From the NCBI GenBank assembly GCA_024500155.1, contig CM044874.1, positions 8,137,001 to 8,201,000 on the forward strand: DNA of 64,000 nucleotides, read 5' to 3'. Positions 22,083 to 32,629 of the stretch are shown in pieces (the first letter of the stretch is position 1; every line of letters begins with the position of its first letter). The position numbers and the translations under genes were made by a program. Origin of the DNA: Chenopodium formosanum (Eukaryota > Streptophyta > Magnoliopsida > Caryophyllales > Amaranthaceae). Under the pieces are notes generated by a model, which worked only from the letters and a program-made list of their open reading frames with translations, was not told where the DNA came from and made no database searches.

Positions 22083-22688
22083 CTAGTTTTGTACCCGTGC
22101 GATGCCCGGGTTGTTTATTGAATTTTAAGATAAATTTTTAATCTATATGTCAAATTTTAAAACATATCATTGATACAAAATTACTTAGGAATTGATGTGT
22201 TTTTTGTGGTGATTTAAACTATATAGTAGGCATGTAATGACTAATAATAACATTGGTGAAAAACATTTCTTGACCCGTAACCTAAAATATTGACCCTGTC
22301 CGAAATGACTCTAGATTGTAAAGTATAATAATGGATGTGGTGCATTTTGAGCTAATTCCTTCGCTCTAAAAAAATACTATGATACAAAAAATAAATTTAT
22401 ATGATAATTTATGATTGTAATATTTTTTTTTAATAAAATTATAATTTAATTTGTACATATGAAATATTGATATTTTATCGAAAATAAAACTCTAAATTAA
22501 CAATTTTATCCTAAAATTCTATCCAAATTTGATTGAAAATAGAATTATAAATTAATTTTTTTATCATACAAATTGAATTCTATATAACTCTATCCTACGT
22601 GGCGCGACACTTGGCGAAAAGTTGAAGCGCCAAGTGTCGCTATCTCGTCGTCTGGCTAAAAGTTTAGCTTTATATATTAGTTATATGA
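22083..22688 (-). mobile_element. Helitron-like unit B'' (best-preserved ends)
   Basis: Minus strand: A, then TCATATAACTAATATATAAA at the 5' end, the conserved stem-loop at 22606-22638, and a 3' hairpin CCCGGGCATCGCACGGG, then TACAAAACTAG, then T. This matches the Helitron pattern A|TC...CTAG|T with no target duplication. No Rep/helicase is encoded, so it is non-autonomous. Confidence 0.6.
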
Positions 22689-23554
22689 TGATATGATATG
22701 ATATTAGATTAGTTTATTGTTAATTTGTATTAAAACCTAAAATTCATTGCTGACCTAGGAATTTCTTTGAAGTTACGTATATCGCAAAACGCCGTATAAA
22801 ATTAATAGAAGAATTGTTTTTTAAGAAAATGAAGTCCCATCCCATGCATGCACACGGCGCAGGAAATAAATCATATGCTACCAAAGATTTATGTGTCGTT
22901 TGAACGACAAAATAGAAATAAAAATGTTACAAAACGACAAAAAAAAAATTGTAAATGCACCGCCAAAATAGGTGCATTTCATAAGGCCAAATTTCCATTT
23001 TTAATTTTGTTTTGATTCATTTTTTTTAATTTTGGATTTACACATGTTATTGAAATTACACCATCCACGTCGACGCTAATTTGTCAGAGGTGGTCGGAGA
23101 ATTGTGGGACACCAAATATGTAGTGTATCAGTGTATGTATTTGACTAGCGTTGTATTTTGTCCGTATACAACGCCAATCTACGGCGGTATTGAATGCAAT
23201 GTGAAGCATGATTTTTTAATCAATAACATTATCGCCTACCACACCTTATACATTACCCAATTTATCTCTTTATGTAGTGATGATATAGACATTCTTAGAA
23301 ATGTTGTAATGTATCCAAAATATGGAGGATTTGTCATATGGTCTATGGAGCGTTTTTTAACTTCATGCATAACTACACACTGGCGTGATTGAATAGTTGG
23401 TGAGACTCTTGAATTTTTCATAGGTCATGTTTAATTTGTCATATTAATGTTTAGTTCACCTTATTACCACATGTTTAGAAAAATACGTTCATATAAACTA
23501 GCTCAGTAAAAACTTAACTTTAATAAAGGGATACTCAAGGCTAATTTACTATTA
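22689..23554. other. Unclassified stretch with one weak open frame
   Basis: A frame at 23081-23392 gives about 100 residues without an ATG start, a recognisable domain or splice context, so I do not call it a gene. Nothing else is supported. Confidence 0.4.
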
Positions 23555-23559
23555 ACATA

Positions 23560-23793
23560 TGTTGAGCCCATGAGAAAACCCACATGTGAGTGGTGTGTTG
23601 TCCCACATTGGTTGAGTTTATAAGTTTGAGTTTGTAATGGGATGTGTATCCCACATTGAAGAAATAAGAATGTTGTGTCCACTTTATAAGGCTAAGAGGC
23701 TACTCCCCTCATTGCCATATGGTTTTGAGGTGGAACCTCCTTGGTCGTATAAAGTGGACAGTTGTGACGGGTGTGGCCCAGGCCCGTTTATCA
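23560..23793 (+). mobile_element. Solo LTR of the 48.4-kb TRIM-like family
   Basis: Begins TGTTGAGCCC, ends CGTTTATCA, and is flanked by a perfect 5-bp duplication ACATA (23555-23559, 23794-23798). It contains CCCACATTGG and CCACTTTATAAGG (TATA-like), shared with the LTRs at 48356 and 48718. The internal region was lost by LTR-LTR recombination. Confidence 0.85.
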
Positions 23794-24091
23794 ACATAAA
23801 TTTTTTTTTAAAAAAGAAAAATCAACTAAAATAAGTTTTAATATTGTTAATTTTGTCAATGTGACAAAAATTAATGAAAACAATACCACATACGTATTTA
23901 AAATCAAATCTCAACTTATTGACAGATCTTGATGACCTGTTCTTTTGGACTAACCTGCAGCCTTATTAGCTTAGTTCAATTCAACAAATTTCAATTCATT
24001 TCGATCAATTCTGCAAATTTCTATCCAGTTCAGTCGGCAAATTTTAGTTCAGTTCAGTTCGTTTCAATCCAGTTTAGTTGTTGTTGTTTTT

Positions 24092-24100
<9 letters not shown>

Positions 24101-24145
<45 letters not shown>
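24101..24145. repeat. (TTA)n microsatellite after a T run
   Basis: A poly(T) tract is followed by about 15 TTA units. Confidence 0.95.
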
Positions 24146-24235
24146 GCGTTGTTGAAGCTGGTTCAGGCGTTCGCTAAGACTCAGGATATTAGTGCTCGTG
24201 CAGCTACTCACATCTTCAGTAGGATCAGGTTCGCT

Positions 24236-24365
24236 ATAGCTAGAGGGGTGGGGGCCCAAATTGTATCTCGGCTCCCTACCAATTTCTTGTAAATTGATTG
24301 ACTTTGTAGGTTTTTTTTGATATTTTTATAATAATAATAATAATAATATAATAATAATAATAATA

Positions 24366-24408
<43 letters not shown>

Positions 24409-24550
24409 GGATCGGATATGTTTTTCTTCCTTTCTCCTTTTTCACTATAGCTAGAGGGGTGGGGGCCCAGGTTGAATCTCGATTCCCACTAATTTTTTGT
24501 AAATCGATCGATTGAGTTTGTAGGTTTTTGTTATTTTTAATAATAATAAC
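24236..24550 (+). repeat. Two copies of a LINE/SINE-like 3' end with TAA tails
   Basis: Both copies read GCTATAGCTAGAGGGGTGGG (second: ACTATAGC...), then a TTGTAAATnGAT and TTTGTAGGTTTTT end, each followed by an ATA/TAA-rich tail (24329-24407 and about 24536-24550). A 3' end plus a simple repeat tail suggests truncated retroposons. The family is not identified. Confidence 0.4.
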
Positions 24551-24606
24551 AAATATTATATAATATTTAATTTCAGTTCAGTTCAACAAATTTCAATTAC
24601 TAGTAA

Positions 24607-24798
24607 GGGTTTGTTCTCTTACGTTGAAATTCAGTTCAGTTCAGTTCAGTTCAGCTCAGCTCAGCTCAGTTCAGTTCAGTTCAGTTCAGTTCAGCTCCTA
24701 ATTTCCTTCTCTTATAAAATATTCATTTCAGTTCAGTTCAGTTCAGTTTAGCTTAGTTCAGTTCAGTTCAGCTCAGTTCAGTCAATGAGAACAGACCC
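24607..24798. mobile_element. (TTCAG)n Tourist-like MITE
   Basis: GGGTTTGTTCTCTTACG ... CAATGAGAACAGACCC ends, TAA before and TAG after. The arms are TTCAGTTCAG arrays around a core TAATTTCCTTCTCTTATA. Confidence 0.8.
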
Positions 24799-24934
24799 TA
24801 GGTTTAGTTTAGCAAAATTTAGTTAATTTCAATTCAATTTTGTAAGTTTCAGTATAGTTCTGCAAATTTTAATTTGGTTCAACGCAGCAAATTTTAGTTC
24901 AATAAATTTCAGTCCAAAAGAACGACACCTATTT

Positions 24935-26314
24935 CGTCGACAAAGCTAGAACATTATTATCCTTTATAAACCTCCCCGCTGTCTTTACAAGAAAGTGAAA
25001 AGAATGTCACAAATTTTCCCAGTAACTTAAAATAGTATGGTGTTTAAGAGCATTGATTATTAGATTACAGAAGGAGAGTTCAGTTAACAAATTATACGAA
25101 TAATCTAGAAAACTCGACGTGGGAGTCCTCAAGTCTTCCTAGGATTCTATCATGGATAATTGTGCGTTAACGCTCTTGTGCTGTTTTGTTTATTGCTGTG
25201 TCGCTGGGGTTGTTCAATTATTTGATTCCCTCCTTTTCTTGGTTTGTGTAATTACAACATGACACAAAACTCTTTTGTAATTTAATGGTAGTTGTGGTAA
25301 AAGGATATCATTTTCTAAGATACATCCACACAACTTATAAGAGTTATAACTGCCACTTCACTTGCCCTATAGAAAAGGGAACTTTTTAACCCAAATTATG
25401 ATGCACATAAAAAAGTTGAAGGTTAATTATATCGCTTAATTATTTCAAGTTTTCCTTTCATAATTAGCAAATAAGATTTTTTCAACAAGTCTAAATTATT
25501 TGCATCATGTTGAGAGTTATTTTATTGCTTCTTATGAAGTTATGATGACACTTTTATGTGTCGTTAGTTTGTTAATTTCTCCATCACATAATATTGTACT
25601 TTATCGTTTCAAAATATATTTGTTTTTTTTTTTTTTATCTTAATTTTCATGTGGTTAAATTTTAAACATTTTGACAGAAAATTTTGATTAATATGTACAT
25701 TGTACATCATATAAAATTTATAGCTATGTGAGATTATAAATTGTTAGAGTCATCTCAATATATATGTAGTTTAATACAGAGTACTATCATAATGTTAATA
25801 TTACATAATTAAATACATTGATGGTCAAACATATATTTTGAAAGCCATACAAAGTTGAAATGGAAACATCATTTTGAGGAGAAGAGATCTAGGGAGTATG
25901 TGTTTCTTTTGAGTTTTGTAAAACATTTTAGTCCCTAAAATAATATAAAACGAGAGAATACTTGTTTAAAATATATCCAGTTTAATCTTATTTTCTATGC
26001 CTCCGACCCTTTAAATTCTTCCCATTTCACTTTAATGTGTTTGCCAATACAAGTTTTAAATCGTAAATATCTCTAATCAAACAAGATCCGACCACTTGGT
26101 TATAATACGTATTTCTTATGCTCGTATATAGAAAATAAGTTAAGACGTTCTTTCAAGTTGTGAATAGTGTCTAAATTTTCCCGTAAAAAGAAATAGTCCA
26201 AATTTCAAATGGAAAGAAATATTACAATTAATTTTGCTACAATTATCATTTTAAATGTTTTTCCTATTTTTTTAAAAAGATTGTAATTCAGAATTGAACA
26301 AATCTAAAAACATA
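24935..26314. other. AT-rich DNA without supported features
   Basis: About 1.4 kb with stops in every frame and no terminal repeats that I could pair. Confidence 0.55.
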
Positions 26315-26508
26315 CTACCTCCGTTTCTTTTTAGTTGACACGTATTCCTGTTTAGGAATTTTTTTTAGTCAACACGTTTTCTTTTTAAGTAAATTTTTTT
26401 ACCTTTTACAAGCTACCCCACTTGTTTTTTCATTCTCTCTTACTCTCTCTCCTCTCCTTAATAAATGTGTCTAAATCAAACACGTCAACTAAATAGAAAC
26501 GGAGGAAG
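26315..26508. mobile_element. Stowaway-like MITE, 194 bp
   Basis: Ends CTACCTCCGTTTCTTTTTAG and CTAAATAGAAACGGAGGAAG are inverted, with TA on both sides. A GTTGACACG / GTCAACACG motif repeats inside. Confidence 0.85.
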
Positions 26509-27001
26509 TAATAAACTAATTAAATTCCATTTCGAAAATTAATTAAATTCGATTTCATCTATCAATCCTATCATATCTAGTTCACACTTTTTATTTTATT
26601 TTATTTTTTTTTAATGCGAAAGGAACTAGGTCTACTCTATCAACAACGAGTTGAATTGAAGAACTAATAAAAAAAAGTAAATAAAGTTTATAAAAAGCAA
26701 AATTCAAATCAAAATCATGGCCATCTGAAAAGGGAAAATTCTTCAGACTTGAAGTGGAGGTCAATTTCTCCACCCACTCGTGTTCTTGTGTCGATTTCAG
26801 GTACTAAAAGTGTAGAGAAAGTGCAAAACTAAATTCTAAACTATTTTCAAACATTCCTTCTTCTTTTCATACGACTAGTAACATTTTTCCCCTTCCCGCC
26901 TTGTCATTTTTATTTCTATACTTTAGGTATTTTAATGTCTTATGGAGTAAATTCTACAACGTACGGACAAGTTTTAATGAACTAACATCTCACATAAGTT
27001 A

Positions 27002-27178
27002 GGGCTTGTTCTCATACGTTTATTTTCAGTTCACTTCAGTTCAGTTCAGATCAGTTCAATTCAGCTCTTAATTTCCTTCTTTTATTAAATATTTATTTCA
27101 GTTCAGTTCAGTTCAGTTCAGTTCAACTGAGTTCAGTTCAGTTCAGTTCAGATGAGTTCAGTCAATGAGAACATGCCC
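27002..27178. mobile_element. (TTCAG)n Tourist-like MITE
   Basis: GGGCTTGTTCTCATACG ... ATGAGAACATGCCC, flanked by TTA on both sides. Pentamer arms surround TAATTTCCTTCTTTTATTAA. Confidence 0.88.
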
Positions 27179-27196
27179 TTAATCAGATTCGAATTA

Positions 27197-27368
27197 GGGA
27201 CTGTTTTCATAGACTGAACTGAGCTGAACTGAACTGAATTGAACTGAAATGAACTGAACTGAAATGAAATGAATATTTTATAAGAGAGGAAAATTAGGAG
27301 CTGAACTGAGCTGAAATGAACTAAGCTGAACTGAACTGAACTGGAAATAAACGTATGAGAACAAGCCC
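27197..27368. mobile_element. (TTCAG)n Tourist-like MITE, inverted neighbour
   Basis: GGGACTGTTTTCATAGACTG ... ACGTATGAGAACAAGCCC, flanked by TTA on both sides. It lies 18 bp after the previous copy and in opposite orientation. Confidence 0.88.
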
Positions 27369-27674
27369 TTAGTGGTGTAAGATTTATTAAGAATTCACCA
27401 TGAATAAGGTAACTAAATTTCCTCCCCTTAAGAGCCCATAATGAATTTGATTATACATGCTTATATTTTGTGAAATTTCAATTTATTTTTTCAATATAGC
27501 TAGACCAAGTCTTCATTCCAGGTTGATTATAACACGTTTATTAGCACATATGTACAACATTTTCCTCAACTGTATATCATCAAATATATTTTACTCAACT
27601 ATGTATCATCAAATATATTTTACTCAACTATATATCATCAAATATAATCAAGGTGGAGTATATGACTAGTGAAA

Positions 27675-27979
27675 GGGCATGTTCTCTTCAGATTATTTTC
27701 AGTTTAGTTTAATAATTTAGCTCCAATAAGGGTCAGTTCTTATTCACTGAACTCAGCTGAGCTGAACTGAACTGAGCTGAACTGAACTGAAATTAATATT
27801 TTATAAAAAAAGGAAATTAAGAGCTGAACTGAATTGAGCTGAGCTGAACTGAACTGAAAATGAACGTATGAGAACAGGCCTTAAGTTCAGTTTAGTTCAG
27901 TTCTTAATTTCGTTTTCTCATAAAATATCCAGTTCACTTCATTTCAGTTCAGTTCAGTTCAGTCAATCAAAATAGATCC
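27675..27979. mobile_element. (TTCAG)n MITE containing a second copy
   Basis: Outer ends GGGCATGTTCTCTTCAG and CAATCAAAATAGATCC. The outer element is interrupted by the intact copy at 27730-27881, whose TAA duplication is readable. Confidence 0.7.
27730..27881. mobile_element. (TTCAG)n MITE nested in another copy
   Basis: GGGTCAGTTCTTATTCACTG ... GTATGAGAACAGGCCT with TAA before and TAA after. It is in opposite orientation to its host copy. Confidence 0.8.
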
Positions 27980-28059
27980 TAATTTAAATTTAAAGTCAAG
28001 TGTTGCATTTGAAATAAAACAAAGGAAGTACAAAGCAACAACAGGATCAAAGTGATGTA

Positions 28060-28061
28060 CT

Positions 28062-28112
<51 letters not shown>

Positions 28113-28392
28113 GCGTCACTTGAAATTTTACTCAATTTATATATTATCCTTAGTTTATTTTGTTTTAATTTTATTTTCTAATATATAATAAGTAAGTGTT
28201 ATCATGTAATATGTTGTACCATTAGTAACAATGTCTACTTTCATTACTAATACCTAATTAAAGACATTCAAAATTGTGTGTCAAATAATGTATTAATTCA
28301 ACATTCAAGTGATGCATTTACAAATCAAAGGAACTATATATATAAATAGCGCGGAAGTTTAATTAGAGCATTTATTTTAAAATGGAGGGAGT
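28060..28392. mobile_element. MITE-like element with a long T tract
   Basis: Starts ACTCCC followed by about 47 T and ends TTTAAAATGGAGGGAGT. Internal GCGTCACTTGAAATTTTA and TTCAAGTGATGCATTTACAA are inverted. Stowaway-like, but the microsatellite expansion blurs the left end. Confidence 0.6.
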
Positions 28393-28676
28393 ATTAAGAT
28401 TCAAATTGTGTCAGATATATTGTAAGTTTCTAACAAATTGAGCAATTATCAGGAACCAAAACAAGAGTCAGCGGAGCAGTGTTGAGCAAAGCAGAGAAAT
28501 TGTTATTAACTACTCTTCAAAATTTTATAATAGTCGCAACAATTTGACTTTTGCACTATTAATTATATGCTTATTTTGTCTATTTTTTTTTTCAATTTAT
28601 AATAAAGCATAGGTTGCCATGTAAAATATTTATGAATTAGTTTTTATGTATACTTTCATTATATTAACCTTTTATA

Positions 28677-28922
28677 CTCCCTCTATCCCAATATCTCTCA
28701 TAGTCATCTTTACACACATGCATGCTAGTGCAATAGATTGACTTTATTTTTATATAATTAAAAATCAACAAAAATAATTTTAAAAATTATACTATGAAAC
28801 TTTATATTAATACATACCTAACAACGATTTTATGTTTTTATTATGTTAGTAAAAAAATTATGGTCAAAGCTAATACATAAATAATGAAAAAGTCGAAGAT
28901 CCTAGATATTTTGGGACGAGGG
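28677..28922. mobile_element. Stowaway-like MITE, 246 bp
   Basis: CTCCCTCTATCCCAATATCT and TAGATATTTTGGGACGAGGG are inverted ends, with TA on both sides. Confidence 0.82.
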
Positions 28923-29114
28923 TACTTATTAATAATATGTAACTACAAATATTAATGATCAAAGTTGTGCGTTATAATGTGTGTCAATTAAATTATTCTG
29001 ATTATCATGAAATAGATGGAGTACTAATAATTAATTAATACTTGTGTTAAGCTGAGTAGAGCAGAACAATTATCAGCAAGCACATCATGTGTCAGTAGAG
29101 TTTAGTTTAACGAT

Positions 29115-29326
29115 CAAGTATTGACGCATAGCTTTCCTCAAAAAAAAAAAAAAAAAAAAAAAAGTATTGACGCATAGCTGCTATTTACATTAAAAATATC
29201 ACTATTAATATAATATTACATTAAAAATATCACTGTAGTAATAAAAAATTATAAAAATTAAATAAATTTACCAATTAGCCTTTCTATATATACATTCCGA
29301 ACAAATAGTAGCTATGCGTCTATTTG
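29115..29326. mobile_element. Small hairpin MITE with a poly(A) insertion in its terminal repeat
   Basis: GACGCATAGCTGCTATTT at 29169 pairs with AAATAGTAGCTATGCGTC ending near 29320. The left terminal repeat is present twice because a poly(A) insertion duplicated it. Confidence 0.65.
29134..29161 (+). mobile_element. Poly(A)-only insertion with an 18-bp target duplication
   Basis: AAGTATTGACGCATAGCT occurs at 29116-29133 and again at 29162-29179. Between them lie TTCCTC and about 23 A, the expected footprint of a retroposed tail with no body. Confidence 0.7.
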
Positions 29327-29886
29327 AACTCTTGTTTAACTTGAAGAGTAGAGCAGAACAGTTCGGGTGTTGCATTTAACTTGAATGAAGAGGTATGGTC
29401 AATTGGACATGCTTTTTCAAATTAAAGGTGGTGAAATACAACGTGAAATTTGATTGAGTTAGCATTAGCAAATAGCAATTGGCAATTTGTGATTGGCACT
29501 GGCACTCTGGTACGACTCTGGCAGCGTACAATGTTAAGGGTTACGCAACGACAACGTGCACTAATCTACGCAATAAAGTAATGCATGGTTACGATATCAA
29601 ATATTAATGAATGAATCTGACGGTTTATATAAAACGTAAATTATAGTATTATTAATGATCTCTGTTATCAATAAAGACTTACTACTACTGTACAGCGTAC
29701 TACAGCATAAGACTGTTTCATTGTTCGGTGCTTCTGCCAATCTTTAGCACGCGTGCTTTCCTTTACTACTCTCTACTTGTCCTTTTCTAACTTCACTTCT
29801 CTAACTTCACTAACTTTCTTGTTTTTACTACGATAATATAGATAATTATACTACGTAAAGCTTACATTTAATTTGATAATTAAGCA

Positions 29887-29953
<67 letters not shown>

Positions 29954-30781
29954 TCGTACATTGTTGAGGAATATAAGCATGCATATAATATTCCTACACA
30001 CATTGACACGGATCAGGATCATACCCTTTGCCCCCACTTCCAAATTAAACAGACTATTTCATGACCCAAACATGTATTGATCTATGAAGGGTTTCGGTCA
30101 GATTAACTCTTCTCCTTAGTTACTTGATCTATCCCTCTAGAAAAAAAATAAAAAATTAACATGTATAATAGAGACAGGTCTATTCTAACGAAAATAACTC
30201 TTCTTGTATGGGAACGGTTAATTAAGGAGAGTTACCTCATATACAAGGTGATCTAATCATGTCATTGTATAATTCTATATAATTTGAGCTAGAATTTTAG
30301 TACTATATTTGAAACAAAATTTAATTTGCTCTATATGGTTACAAATTATATTGTTTACTTTATCTTAGTTGAATGTACTCTGCATTTTTTATGACAATAT
30401 GATTTGATTTTATCTTATTTAAATTAATCTATTTTGACAAGTGTTGAACATATTAGTATATGTCATGTGTCTAATTGATTTTATTTGAGCGTACAATTTG
30501 AAATATGTTTTTGTGTAAAATAAATTGAATTGAAATCAAAATCAAAATCAAAATCAAAATCAAATAATTCTAACATAATAGGGAATTAGTTTAACTATTA
30601 CGCCGTATCACATTTATTATTTTAGCTTTTGAGCACATTTATTGATGGAAACAAAAAAAAGCGCCTAAAATGTTATTTTAGTTTTCCAAATTAAATATTT
30701 TTTTTAACCTTATTATTTTCTCCTCAAAAGAAACTCCCTTGATAATATTACTACATTCGTAAGATTAATACTGTGTATTTA
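29327..30781. other. AT-rich DNA with an (AT)n tract, otherwise empty
   Basis: A TA microsatellite occupies 29888-29952, and an AATCAA hexamer run lies near 30534-30566. No gene is supported. Confidence 0.6.
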
Positions 30782-30933
30782 GGGTTTGTTGACATTTACA
30801 AAACTGAGCTGAACTGAAGTGAACTGAATAGAGTTGAAATGAATATTTTATGAGAGAAGAAAATTAGGAGCTGAGCTGAACTGAACTGATTGGAGCTTAA
30901 CTAAACTGAAATTAAGGTGAAGTGAACAAACCC
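30782..30933. mobile_element. (TTCAG)n Tourist-like MITE
   Basis: GGGTTTGTTGACATTTAC ... GGTGAAGTGAACAAACCC, flanked by TTA on both sides. Confidence 0.88.
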
Positions 30934-31450
30934 TTACTTCAACTTTGTATATACATGTCCAATGGTACCCGAAGATTGATTAAATGTGTTGAATTTATTG
31001 AAATATGAACTTATGTGAACACTTTAAAACTTATTGTACTCCTTTTGAATCTGATTAATTATTACAATAACATGTTAATTTTCCAATTATCTTGATTTAA
31101 TAGGATGTTACTCATTGTTCTAAGGAAATAATTGATGAAAAATAGTAAGGGATATTTGTGAGAGCTGAAAACATGGTTAAGATGTATTTGAAATTTATGT
31201 GTTCCACCTTTACAACGTTTTTCAACGATTATTTATTTAACATTGGAATTAAAACTCTTGGATTCCTACTTTCAAATAGTGTGTGTGTGTTTTTTTTTTA
31301 ACTTTGTAGTCTCGTAGGTAAACTCGCTGCCTCTTGTCAAGTGGTTGCTTTTAACAATAGCAAACTATTCACTCCGCTATTAATGGATAAAAGTGCATGA
31401 TTGTGCGTTATATTTATTGCATTTCTACAATTACACTGCCCAACTCTCTT

Positions 31451-31717
31451 AGGTACTGTTCAACTACAAAATTACCACTTTCACTAATCATATTGCTAAT
31501 CAAAAATAACGTTGGAGATTAAAAATAAATAAATAAATAATCAAGATTGTTATTTTAATTATGAAATTTGGCCAACACCACTTTAGGTACTGTTTAACTA
31601 CAAAATTACCACTTTCACTAATCATACTGCTAATCAAAAATAACGTTGGAGATTTATAAAAAAAATAAAAATAAAAAATAAAAATAAATTAAAAAAATCA
31701 AGATTGTTATTTTAATT
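31451..31717. repeat. Tandem duplication, unit 134 bp
   Basis: Copy 1 is 31451-31584 (AGGTACTGTTCAACTACAAA ... GCCAACACCACTTT). Copy 2 starts at 31585, is interrupted by the hairpin element after 31717 and resumes at about 32232-32264. Confidence 0.85.
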
Positions 31718-32231
31718 GGGTTAATTTTTAAATTATCACCCAAAAATGTAACCATTTTCAAACTAATCACCCATTTAATTTTTTATTTTAAATTATCATC
31801 TCTTAAATTAAATGAATGCTCAAATTACCACCCATTTCAAAAATCCGGTGGATTTTCCGTCTGTAGGCCCCCAGCTAACACTTATTTTGACCATTTTGAC
31901 TTTTTTTCCCCCGATTTTTCTCTTTAAAAACGCTCTCTAAACTTTAATTCACATTTCCTTCACCAAATTCAACCAAATTTCAAAGAGAAAATGTGAATTG
32001 AAGTTAGGAGAGCGTTTTTAAAGAGAAAAATCGGAGGAAAAAAAAAAATCAATCAAAAGGGTTAAAATAAGCGTTAGGTAGAGCCCACAGACGGAAAATT
32101 TACCAGATTTTTAAAATTGGTGGTAATCTGAGCATTTATTTAATTTAAGGGATGGTAATTTAAATAAAAAGTTAAACGGGTGGTTAGTTCGAAAATGATT
32201 ACATTTTTGTGTAGTAATTTAAAAAATTTCC
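31718..32231. mobile_element. Mutator-like hairpin element, 514 bp
   Basis: GGGTTAATTTTTAAATTATC and the inverse of the right end (GGAAATTTTTTAAATTAC) are long terminal repeats, and pairing runs almost the whole length, e.g. AAAAACGCTCTCTAA with TTAGGAGAGCGTTTTT. The flanking duplication is TTTTAATT (31710-31717 and 32232-32239), 8 bp or 9 with one mismatch, which suits Mutator-type MITEs. Non-coding. Confidence 0.8.
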
Positions 32232-32327
32232 TTTTAATTATGAAATTTGGCCAACACCACTTTAGGCAAGCAAGCAAGAAGTTCATGAGTAGTAGTGATT
32301 TTCTAAAAAGCCAAATAATTTATGTCT

Positions 32328-32329
<2 letters not shown>

Positions 32330-32368
<39 letters not shown>
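32330..32368. repeat. Poly(T) tract of about 39 bp
   Basis: Uninterrupted T run. Downstream 32395-32620 has decayed TTTAGTTCAG-like motifs, a possible remnant of the (TTCAG)n MITE family. Confidence 0.9.
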
Positions 32369-32375
<7 letters not shown>

Positions 32376-32629
32376 GTAATATAAGGATTTTTGTTAGGTT
32401 TAGTTCTATTATATTGAGTTCAATACATTTCACCTCTATTATGTTCAGTTAAGTTCATATCATTTCACCTCCATTTAGTTTTGTCCAATATACCTTCATT
32501 CAATTTATTAAACGAAGTAATATTTTTAGTTTAGTTTAGTTCGATGCAATAGACAAACTAAAAATATATAAACATTTCAATCCAGTTAAAATCCTAATTC
32601 AGTCCAAAAGAAGAAGACCATGTAATGTT

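Larger units (their letters stand above)
23932..24934. mobile_element. Degenerate (TTCAG)n-type MITE with insertions
   Basis: The ends ACCTGTTCTTTTGGACT and AGTCCAAAAGAACG are inverted. The arms are TTCAATTCA / TTTCAGT-rich. Inside lie trinucleotide tracts, two copies of a GAGGGGTGGGGGCCC repeat and a younger MITE at 24607-24798. It is probably one old copy enlarged by insertions. Confidence 0.45.

Noticed and set aside
23081..23392. A 103-residue + frame
   Set aside because: No ATG at its start, no family resemblance, AT-rich surroundings.
23929..24259. Frames rich in Tyr or Asn runs over 24074-24177
   Set aside because: They are products of the TTA trinucleotide tract.
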